Positions 43,598 to 50,150 of a stretch of DNA of 50,150 nucleotides are shown here, one piece after another (position 1 is the first letter of the stretch; each line of letters opens with the position of its first letter). This DNA comes from Gammaproteobacteria bacterium UBA7449 (lineage in GTDB: Bacteria; Pseudomonadota; Gammaproteobacteria; Pseudomonadales; Pseudohongiellaceae). The notes below the pieces were generated by a model. That model had not been told where the DNA came from, ran no database searches, and saw only the letters and a list, made by a program, of their open reading frames with translations. The position numbers and the translations under genes were made by a program. The stretch covers positions 1-50,150 of the forward strand of contig DLPV01000046.1 of assembly GCA_002477465.1 (NCBI GenBank), read 5' to 3'.

Positions 43598-45106
43598 ATG
43601 GCTGACAACAACGAATCAAATCTCACGGCAGATGATGAGAATAAGCTTATCGCTCAGCGCAGGGAAAAACTGCAGCAGCTGCGTCAGCAGCGAGAAGCAT
43701 TCCCCAATGATTTTGAGCGCAAGCATCGTTCGGCAGAATTGATCGAAGAGTTCGACGACAAGGATGCTGATGAGCTCAAGCAGCTGGCGTCCCCGGCAGT
43801 CGTCGCTGGCCGCATCATTCGTATGCGCGGGCCATTTGTCGTGATTCAGGATGGCTACGGCCAGATGCAGCTGTATATTAACAACAAGAGCTTCGATGAA
43901 GCCAGGGCAGCGGAGTTAAAGAGTCTGGATCTCGGCGACATCATTGGCGCTGAGGGTGAGGTCTTTAAGACCCAGAAGGGTGAGCTCACCGTACGGGTTG
44001 CCGAATTTCGTTTGCTGACAAAGGCGTTAAGACCGTTGCCAGACAAGTACAAGGGACTGAGCGACACCGAGACCCGATACCGACAGCGCTATGTGGATTT
44101 GATCGCGAACGATGAGTCCCGCAAGGTATTTGCGCTGCGATCACAAATCGTCAGATTCATCAGGGAATATTTTCATGAGCAGGGTTTCATGGAAGTTGAA
44201 ACCCCAATGATGCAGGTTATTCCGGGCGGTGCTACCGCGCGGCCGTTCATCACACATCATAACGCCCTGGATAAGGATATGTATCTCAGGGTCGCACCTG
44301 AACTGTTTCTCAAGCGCTTGACCGTTGGTGGTTTCGAAAAAGTGTTCGAGCTTAATCGCAACTTCCGCAATGAAGGGCTCTCGACCCGGCACAATCCAGA
44401 ATTCACCATGCTGGAATTCTATTGGGCCTATGCGCGCTACGAAGACTTAATGGATCTTACCGAAGATTTATTTCGGGGCATCACGGAGGAAGTGCTGGGG
44501 ACCGCCATAGTGGTTTATCAGGGTGTGGAATACAACTTTTCGCAACCCTTTGCGCGTTTGACAGTGGAAGCAGCGGTGCGCGAAACCTGCAAGCTCGACG
44601 ATGCAGTGAAGCTTGATGATCTGGAGCAAGTCACTGCCGCGGCAGACAGGCTTGGTGTGGTTTTTGATAAGAGCTGGCCGAAAGGCAAGATTCTCATGGA
44701 GATCTTCGAGCAGCGTGTCGAGGAGACGCTGACGCAGCCAACCTTCATCACCCAATACCCGACCGAAGTGTCGCCACTGGCGCGACGCAATGAGAAAAAC
44801 CCTGATGTGACTGACAGGTTTGAGCTGATCATTGGTGGCAGAGAGTTAGCCAATGGATTCTCGGAGCTGAACGATCCAGAGGACCAGGCAGAGCGCTTCA
44901 AAGCGCAGGTGGCTCAAAAAGATGCAGGTGACAAAGAGGCGATGCACTTTGATGATGATTACGTCACGGCGCTTGAATACGGCATGCCGCCAACGGCTGG
45001 CGAGGGAATCGGGATAGACAGGCTGGTAATGTTGTTTACCGATTCGCCTTCAATAAAGGATGTCCTGTTGTTTCCCCATATGCGCCCACAGCATGACGAC
45101 CACTGA
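43598..45106 (+). CDS. lysS: LysS, lysyl-tRNA synthetase (class II)
   Basis: Charges tRNA-Lys; a matching tRNA-Lys gene is at 28735. I chose the ATG at 43598 (MADNNESNLTADDENKLIAQ, 502 residues). An OB-fold anticodon domain (VVAGRIIRMRGPFVVIQDGYGQMQLY) is followed by class II motifs FMEVETPMMQVIPGGATARPF, FRNEGLSTRHNPEFTMLEFYW and GEGIGIDRLVMLF. The prfB-lysS order is widespread. Its end overlaps the ung start by 14 bases. Confidence 0.97.
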   Translation: MADNNESNLTADDENKLIAQRREKLQQLRQQREAFPNDFERKHRSAELIEEFDDKDADELKQLASPAVVAGRIIRMRGPFVVIQDGYGQMQLYINNKSFDEARAAELKSLDLGDIIGAEGEVFKTQKGELTVRVAEFRLLTKALRPLPDKYKGLSDTETRYRQRYVDLIANDESRKVFALRSQIVRFIREYFHEQGFMEVETPMMQVIPGGATARPFITHHNALDKDMYLRVAPELFLKRLTVGGFEKVFELNRNFRNEGLSTRHNPEFTMLEFYWAYARYEDLMDLTEDLFRGITEEVLGTAIVVYQGVEYNFSQPFARLTVEAAVRETCKLDDAVKLDDLEQVTAAADRLGVVFDKSWPKGKILMEIFEQRVEETLTQPTFITQYPTEVSPLARRNEKNPDVTDRFELIIGGRELANGFSELNDPEDQAERFKAQVAQKDAGDKEAMHFDDDYVTALEYGMPPTAGEGIGIDRLVMLFTDSPSIKDVLLFPHMRPQHDDH

Positions 45107-45812
45107 GGCGGCATCCGCGAATCGGGCAATCAAGCTGAAAGCGTCCTGGCGCCAAAAGCTGGACGATCAGTTTCAGGCGGACTATATGCAGGCCCTGCGG
45201 CAGTTCCTGCTTGCAGAGAAGGCGTTTGGCAAGCACATCTTTCCACCCGGGGACGAAATTTTTTCGGCCCTGAACGCAACTGACTTTGATGCAGTCAAGG
45301 TGGTGATACTAGGGCAGGATCCCTACCATGGTCCCGGGCAAGCCCACGGCCTTTGTTTTTCTGTTAAACCTGGTGTGCAGGTGCCGCCGTCACTCAAAAA
45401 CATCTACAAAGAATTGCAGGCCGATGTCGATTTTCAAGTACCCTCCCATGGCTGCTTGCAGTATTGGGCGCAGCAGGGTGTATTGTTGTTAAATGCGGTG
45501 CTGACGGTTCAGGGGGGTCAGGCCGCGTCTCACCAGGGCAAAGGTTGGGAGCGTTTTACAGACGCTATCGTAGGACTGCTGAATAAAGAGCGGGAAGGGC
45601 TGATATTTATGCTCTGGGGTAGTTATGCACAGAAGAAGGGCGCGATTGTTGATCGCGATCGTCATCTGGTGTTGCAGTCACCTCATCCTTCGCCTTTGTC
45701 TGCCAGTCGAGGTTTTTTCGGCAATCATCATTTTTCCAGGGCGAATTCATACCTGGAGTCAAAAGGTAAACGGGCAATTGACTGGCAGTTGCCCATGCAG
45801 GTTTCAGCTTAG
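45093..45812 (+). CDS. ung: Ung, uracil-DNA glycosylase
   Basis: Removes uracil from DNA. I chose the ATG at 45093 (MTTTEAAS, 239 residues), overlapping the end of lysS by 14 bases. The catalytic-water motif is VVILGQDPYHGPGQAHGLCFSV, the uracil-recognition Asn is in LLLNAVLTV, and the minor-groove loop is HPSPLSASRGFFGNHHF. All are intact. It is likely co-transcribed with lysS. Confidence 0.96.
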   Translation: MTTTEAASANRAIKLKASWRQKLDDQFQADYMQALRQFLLAEKAFGKHIFPPGDEIFSALNATDFDAVKVVILGQDPYHGPGQAHGLCFSVKPGVQVPPSLKNIYKELQADVDFQVPSHGCLQYWAQQGVLLLNAVLTVQGGQAASHQGKGWERFTDAIVGLLNKEREGLIFMLWGSYAQKKGAIVDRDRHLVLQSPHPSPLSASRGFFGNHHFSRANSYLESKGKRAIDWQLPMQVSA

Positions 45813-45821
45813 GTTTTTACT

Positions 45822-47051
45822 ATGACAGATCGTGCACAAGTAATTGTTGGGGCGAGTCACGCAGGTGTCTCATTGGCGCTGCAGTTGCGGCGAGAGGGTT
45901 GGGAAGGGCCAATCCAGCTGGTGGGTGCAGAAAAAGAATTGCCCTACCACCGGCCGCCTCTATCCAAGGAATTGCTGAGCGGGCAAAAAGAGTTAGACGC
46001 GATACGGTTACGACCGGAAAAAATATATGCGGACAACGATATCGAGCTCCTGCTTGGCACCACCGCATTAAAGATTGATAAGGAGCAGCGCTCCCTGCAT
46101 TTGCACGATGGCCGCGTGCTGCAGTATGCAAACCTGGCTTTGTGCACAGGCGCCAAAGTGCGTCAGCTCCCACTGGCCTTAGATTCAGAGCGAGTCCTTT
46201 ATTTGCGCACGGCGGCAGATGTGGCGCAACTACAGGCGTTGGCTCAGCCTGGAAAACACGCCGTGATTATCGGCGGGGGCTATATCGGACTCGAGGCAGC
46301 CGCAGTGTTACGCAAAATGGAGCTTGAGGTGACCGTGCTTGAAATGGCGCCTCGGGTACTGGCCCGAGTCACCAGTGAAGTATTGTCTGACTACCTGACT
46401 TCGCTGCATATGATGCATGGTGTTTCCATTAAGACGTCAACGCAGGTTAATGGGATACAGGATCATGAGGGTAAGCTGCAGGTTGTTTGCAATGACAACA
46501 CCGAATATCTGGCCGACTTCGTGCTGGTGGGAATTGGGGTAGGTCCCAATACGACGCTGGCTGAGACCGCAGGTGTTAGCCTGGATGACGGAATCGTTGT
46601 CGACGAACAGGGCTGTACCAGCGTGCCGCATATTTTTGCGGCCGGAGACTGCACCCGTCACCCTAATCGATTTGCCGGAGGTAATGTTCGTCTCGAATCT
46701 GTTCAAAACGCAAATGATCAGGCAAGGGTAGTGGCAGCCAATATGGTGGGAAAGGCGAGTATTTATGATGCGGCGCCTTGGTTCTGGTCTGACCAGTACG
46801 ACATCAAACTGCAAATGGCGGGACTCAACAGCAACTATGACAGCACAGTAACTCGCGGCGACCCGACGAATGCAGAAAACGAAGGGTTTTGCGTGTTTTA
46901 CCTGCGAGCGGGCGAATTAGTAGCCGTTGATAGTGTGGCGCGACCGAAGGAATTTATGGCGGGCAAGCAGCTTATCGCGCGCGGGATAACGCCAGACAAG
47001 GCCAATATCGCCGACGAACAGATTGAGCCGGCAAGCTGGTTAAAGCCTTAA
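45822..47051 (+). CDS. FAD-dependent ferredoxin/rubredoxin-type NAD(P)H reductase
   Basis: A 409-residue flavoprotein of the oxygenase-coupled reductase family (as in BenC-unlike, two-Rossmann AlkT or ThcD types). The FAD site is at the N-terminus (VIVGASHAGVSLALQLRREG, PYHRPPLSKELLSG), with the NAD(H) site in the middle (HAVIIGGGYIGLEAAAVLRK). A second FAD contact (IFAAGDCTRHPNRFAGG) and the C-terminal reductase domain (WFWSDQYDIKLQMAGL) follow. No ferredoxin, rubredoxin or oxygenase gene is near, so the electron acceptor is unknown. It starts 10 bases after ung. Confidence 0.87.
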   Translation: MTDRAQVIVGASHAGVSLALQLRREGWEGPIQLVGAEKELPYHRPPLSKELLSGQKELDAIRLRPEKIYADNDIELLLGTTALKIDKEQRSLHLHDGRVLQYANLALCTGAKVRQLPLALDSERVLYLRTAADVAQLQALAQPGKHAVIIGGGYIGLEAAAVLRKMELEVTVLEMAPRVLARVTSEVLSDYLTSLHMMHGVSIKTSTQVNGIQDHEGKLQVVCNDNTEYLADFVLVGIGVGPNTTLAETAGVSLDDGIVVDEQGCTSVPHIFAAGDCTRHPNRFAGGNVRLESVQNANDQARVVAANMVGKASIYDAAPWFWSDQYDIKLQMAGLNSNYDSTVTRGDPTNAENEGFCVFYLRAGELVAVDSVARPKEFMAGKQLIARGITPDKANIADEQIEPASWLKP

Positions 47052-47055
47052 GCAG

Positions 47056-47412
47056 CTAGTCACCCCGATAGATGCAGCCCGAAGTACAGGTCTCCCGGAT
47101 CTCTACTGCAGAAAGCTGAAGCAAACCGGGTTGAAGCCGCTGCCAGATCCAGCGAGCGATATTTTCGCTAGTGGGATTTTCGAGGCCTTCAATGTCGTTC
47201 AGATAGTAATGATCAAGCTGTTTCCGAATCGGCTTGAATGCGGCGCTGATGTCGGAAAAATCCATGACCCACCCGGTATCTGTGCCCACTTCACCGGTGA
47301 CGAAAATTCGCACTGCAAAAGAATGCCCATGCAGCCGCGAACATTTGTGTCCAACAGGCACATTAGGCAGTCTATGGGCTGCCTCAAAGTTGAAGTCCTT
47401 AAATATCTCCAT
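47056..47412 (-). CDS. queD: QueD, 6-carboxy-5,6,7,8-tetrahydropterin synthase
   Basis: Makes 6-carboxytetrahydropterin, the QueE substrate, in queuosine synthesis. The 118-residue protein has zinc histidines in FEAAHRLPNVPVGHKCSRLHGHS, where the catalytic cysteine is also found. The family's GWVMDFSDI and PTSENIARWIW segments follow. It is separated from queE-queC by 19 kb and converges on the reductase gene with a 4-base gap. Confidence 0.94.
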   Translation of the reverse strand: MEIFKDFNFEAAHRLPNVPVGHKCSRLHGHSFAVRIFVTGEVGTDTGWVMDFSDISAAFKPIRKQLDHYYLNDIEGLENPTSENIARWIWQRLQPGLLQLSAVEIRETCTSGCIYRGD

Positions 47413-47494
47413 GAATCTGTATGATTATCAAGCCTGTAGGTGAAAGGCGACCAATGTTACAAGCCCGTTGATTTTAAGTACAGGGACTATGGCA

Positions 47495-47500
47495 TATAAT
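47495..47500 (+). promoter_or_regulatory. Candidate -10 element upstream of the cyclase gene
   Basis: A perfect TATAAT lies 49 bases before the ATG at 47550. The -35 region (TTTTAA at a 17-base spacing) is poor, so this is weak evidence of a promoter. Confidence 0.35.
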
Positions 47501-47549
47501 CAGTGCATAACAATTAGCCGAATCGGCGGGCTGCTGTCACCTATCATTT

Positions 47550-49910
47550 ATGTCAATAAAGACGCGCCTCAAACCATTTTCACGCGTTCTTTCTGAAGGC
47601 AAAAGACTCCCAATCTATCTGGGTGGACTGGCTACAATGCTGGTTTTGCTCTTGCAGCTGAGTGCGCCGCCGCTGCTCAACGATTTTTTGACACGCCTTG
47701 AGTACCTGGTTTACGACCAGCGTCTGCGTGTAATGCCAAAGGCTGAAAACCCCGAAGAGAATAAGATCGTTATTGTGGATCTAGACGAACGCTCTCTGCA
47801 GGCAGAAGGGCAATATCCTTGGAACCGTATCTAGGTTGGTCAGCTGACTGAGAAACTCAGGGACGATGGCGCCCTGGTCGTTGGGTTTGATATCACATTC
47901 CCAGAGCCTGATCGCAGTATCCGAGATTTGCTGGCACCTATAGATTTGGGAGCTGTAGGGGAGGGCTTCAACGCGACGCTCTCCGAGATTGAACCGCAGA
48001 TCGACTCAGACCAGTATTTCGCCCGGGTTATGCAGAGCGGCATCGATGTGGTGCTAGCGATTAACTTTAATTCCCAGACAGACGCAACATATAACGAGTT
48101 GCCAGAACCGATAGTCGATATTGATTCTGAGTTGGCTGACAAAATCACGGTGCAGGAAATGACCGGATTTACTGGCAATATCAAGGTGCTTCAAGATGCG
48201 GCCCTGGGCAATGGCAGTATGAATCAAACGCCGGACATGGATGGAATCGTCAGACGTGTGCCGTTATTCACCAGGTTTGGGGACTCGATATTACCGACCT
48301 TGTCGTTAGAAATGATTCGCGTTTATAACTTTCTTGAAACCTATGAAGTCGTCACGCAAAGTTATGCTGATCTTGAAGTGATTCGGGCAATCCGAATTGG
48401 CACGGGGGCAGGTGCCTTCGAAATACCCACCGATGGTCTGGCTCAGGTTAATGTGCCCTACGTAGGCGGCTCATCTCAGCTTGATGATCGTCATTTTCCC
48501 TATATTTCGGCCACTGATGTATTGCAGGATAATCTGAGCGAAGAAGAGCGCAAAGCCTTGGAAAACTCCCTGGTGCTGGTTGGCACCAGCGCGCCGGGGC
48601 TTGGGGATAAACGAGCCATGCCCCTGCAGCAGGTTTACCCTGGGGTTAAAGTTCACGCCAATATGCTCAATGCTCTTTTGAACTAGGTGACGGTCGTCGA
48701 TGTTAGTTCAGGTGAAACCGATACCCAATCGGTGTTTAGCGGTTTCTCCCGACCAGAAGGTGTCTATTTCCCCTACAAACCGGATTGGGAAGCGGGGGCA
48801 CTGTTTTTTATTATCATGGTGCTTGGGCTTGGTATGGCGCTGGCATTCCCTTTTATGGGAGCAGCGGCCATGGCGTCAACTGCTGTGATACTGATTGTCG
48901 CGGTTACCTAGCTCAATTTTCAGCTCTGGGCGAACTATATGCTGGACTTTGGTTTAGTTCTGATTGTGCTGCTCATCCTTTTCGTCATGCTAACAAATCT
49001 CATCTATGGCTTTCTCGCCGAAAGCCAAATCCGTAAGACCATCAAAGGCATGTTCGACCAGTACGTGCCGCCAGCGCACATTGACTCTATGCTTTAAAAC
49101 CCCGATAACTATTCGTTTGAAGGTGAAAGTAAGGAGCTTACCGTGCTGTTCTCGGATATCCGTAGCTTTACCACAATCTCCGAGGCTTTAAGCGCTTCTG
49201 AATTGAAGACCTTGCTAAACGACTTTTTCACACCCATTACTGAAATAATTTTCAAACACAATGGCACTATTGATACGTACGTGGGTGATATGGTCATGGC
49301 ATTCTGGGGTGCTCCCTTGGATGATGAAAATCATAGAGGCAATGCCATCATGGCTGCACTGGAGCTGCTGGAAAAAGTAGAGGCGCTGAAGTCGGAATTC
49401 GAGGAAAGAGGCTACCCGGAAGTCAATGTTGGTTGCGGTATAAATACCGGTTTCATGAATGTGGGTGACATGGGCTCAACCTATAGACGCTCGTACACCG
49501 TCTTGGGCGATGCGGTTAATCTTGGTTCGAGACTCGAGGGGCTGACCAAGTTCTACGGAGTTAAATTGCTTGTTGGTGAAGAAACAGCTAAGGAGCTTGA
49601 TGGATTTCTGCTGCGCCTGATTGACAAAGTAAAGGTGAAAGGCAAACACGAGGCGGTGGAATGTTACGAGCCCGTAAGTTTTGAGGCGACAGCGGGTGAG
49701 CGGCTCAAAGCTAGAGTAGCGGCTTATCACAAGGCGCTCGATGCCTATTATGAGCAGCAGTGGGACGATGCCCAGGTCCAGTTTGAGACACTGCTTGTAG
49801 GGGCACCCGAGTGCAAGCTTTACCAGGTTTATCTGGAGCGCATAGAAACCTTAAGAAGCGCAGATTTACCCGCAGATTGGGATGGTGCTTATTCCCACAC
49901 CAGCAAGTAG
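47550..49910 (+). pseudogene. CHASE2-domain class III adenylate/guanylate cyclase gene with four in-frame stops
   Basis: A single unbroken frame of 786 codons reads as one protein: an N-terminal membrane helix (LPIYLGGLATMLVLLLQL), an extracytoplasmic CHASE2 sensor (about 35-385), two or more further membrane helices (ALFFIIMVLGLGMALAFPFM, FGLVLIVLLILFVMLTNLIY) and a class III cyclase domain. The cyclase keeps its metal aspartates (VLFSDIRSFTTISE, TYVGDMVMAFWGAPLDDENH) and the GDAVNLGSRLEGL transition-state residues. The frame is cut by TAG at 47832, 48684 and 48909 and TAA at 49096, with no insertion or deletion. Each could arise from a Gln codon by one C-to-T change. Most simply a recent pseudogene; readthrough is a less likely alternative. 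It should have made cyclic AMP or GMP on sensing an external signal. Confidence 0.85.
49131..49145 (+). promoter_or_regulatory. Internal ribosome binding site and GTG in the cyclase gene
   Basis: AAGGAG at 49131-49136 sits six bases before an in-frame GTG at 49143, just past the last in-frame stop. It could start a 255-residue protein comprising almost exactly the catalytic domain. The same bases also encode the conserved Lys-Glu of the family, so coincidence is possible. Confidence 0.35.
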
Positions 49911-49940
49911 AAGTTAGCTAAATTGCAGTCCGCAGTTTTA

Positions 49941-49968
49941 TTGACATGGGAACTTAAGTCGGTAAAAT
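49941..49968 (+). promoter_or_regulatory. Promoter of the tRNA-Val/tRNA-Asp genes
   Basis: A perfect TTGACA (49941-49946) and TAAAAT (49963-49968) are separated by 16 bases, 17 bases before the tRNA-Val 5' end. This is a strong sigma-70 promoter, as is typical for tRNA operons. Confidence 0.8.
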
Positions 49969-49985
49969 GCGCTGTCTCCTGTGAC

Positions 49986-50061
49986 GGGTGGTTAGCTCAG
50001 CTGGGAGAGCATCGCCCTTACAAGGCGAGGGTCGCAGGTTCGATCCCTGCACCACCCACCA
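49986..50061 (+). tRNA. tRNA-Val (anticodon TAC)
   Basis: A 76-base cloverleaf with encoded CCA. Acceptor arms GGGTGGT / ACCACCC, anticodon arm CGCCC TTACAAG GGCG-like with TAC in the loop, and T-arm GCAGG TTCGATC CCTGC are all well paired. Confidence 0.96.
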
Positions 50062-50091
50062 TTTAACGTCAGAGCGTTTGGCGTTTGTCGC

Positions 50092-50150
50092 GGACCGGTA
50101 GTTCAGCTGGTTAGAATGCCGGCCTGTCACGCCGGAGGTCGCGGGTTCGA
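50092..50150 (+). tRNA. tRNA-Asp (anticodon GTC), cut by the window end
   Basis: The sequence from GGACCGG through the D-arm (GTTCAGCTGGTTAGAAT), the anticodon arm CCGGC CTGTCAC GCCGG and the start of the T-arm matches bacterial tRNA-Asp. It lies 30 bases after tRNA-Val in the same transcript, and the acceptor 3' strand is outside the window. Confidence 0.93.

Noticed and set aside
47550..49910. Reassignment of TAG to an amino acid in this organism
   Set aside because: Several intact genes (for example acyP, proS and hda) use TAG as their terminal stop, and one of the four internal stops is TAA.
1..50150. CRISPR arrays, insertion sequences or prophage genes
   Set aside because: No regular spaced repeats, transposase, integrase or phage structural genes were recognised; the AP2-like fragment at the left edge is the only hint of mobility.

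Overview
The window looks like a chromosomal segment of a marine-type gammaproteobacterium. The basis is gene order: the aspS-yebC-ruvCAB / tolQRAB-pal-cpoB / queE-queC series, dapA next to a bamC-type lipoprotein gene, hda beside a DUF2066 gene, bepA near tusA and perM, prfB-lysS, and a Pseudomonas/Vibrio-type flagellar regulator fleQ. I cannot name the species; a lineage near Pseudohongiella or OM182 is only a guess. Most of the window is dense housekeeping sequence. Two stretches are eroding: the left 4 kb and the right-hand cyclase locus.

Layout. 1-364: truncated gene for an AP2-like DNA-binding protein. 365-1630: almost empty, with one small hypothetical gene. 1630-3880: relic of a flagellar locus, with decayed flgN, an apparently intact flgM and decayed flgA on the minus strand, and a decayed receiver-domain gene on the plus strand. 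4070-5725: intact fleQ. 5752-8215 (minus): DUF3108 gene, purN, purM. 8396-10375: DUF2066 gene and hda. 10362-13078 (minus): DUF2069 gene, wrbA-like gene, arsC, yihY. 13220-15791: acyP, then proS and an HU-like gene on the minus strand. 15792-16498: a long spacer. 16499-21847: fmdB, aspS, yebC, ruvC, ruvA, ruvB. 22099-28511: tolQ, tolR, tolA, tolB, pal, cpoB, queE, queC. 28604-29274: a pseudo-tRNA, tRNA-Lys and hairpin repeats. 29275-34362: nadA, bepA (minus), tusA, perM, dapA. 34435-39000: bamC, rmuC, miaE, a leucine-rich-repeat lipoprotein gene (minus) and an FKBP isomerase gene. 39027-47412: M18 aminopeptidase gene, mnmC (minus), prfB with its programmed frameshift, lysS, ung, a FAD-dependent reductase gene and queD (minus). 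47550-49910: a CHASE2-adenylate cyclase gene carrying four in-frame stop codons but no frameshift. 49986-50150: tRNA-Val and the start of tRNA-Asp.

Functional themes. Envelope integrity is served by Tol-Pal, CpoB, BepA and BamC. DNA repair is served by RuvABC, Ung and RmuC. tRNA modification is served by QueC, QueD, QueE, MiaE, MnmC and TusA. Translation is served by AspRS, LysRS, ProRS, RF2 and three tRNAs. Purine (PurM, PurN), NAD (NadA) and lysine/peptidoglycan (DapA) synthesis are also represented.

The two most notable observations are the flagellar relic, where the master regulator fleQ and anti-sigma gene flgM survive beside ruined partners, and the cyclase, whose reading frame and catalytic residues persist across four stops.
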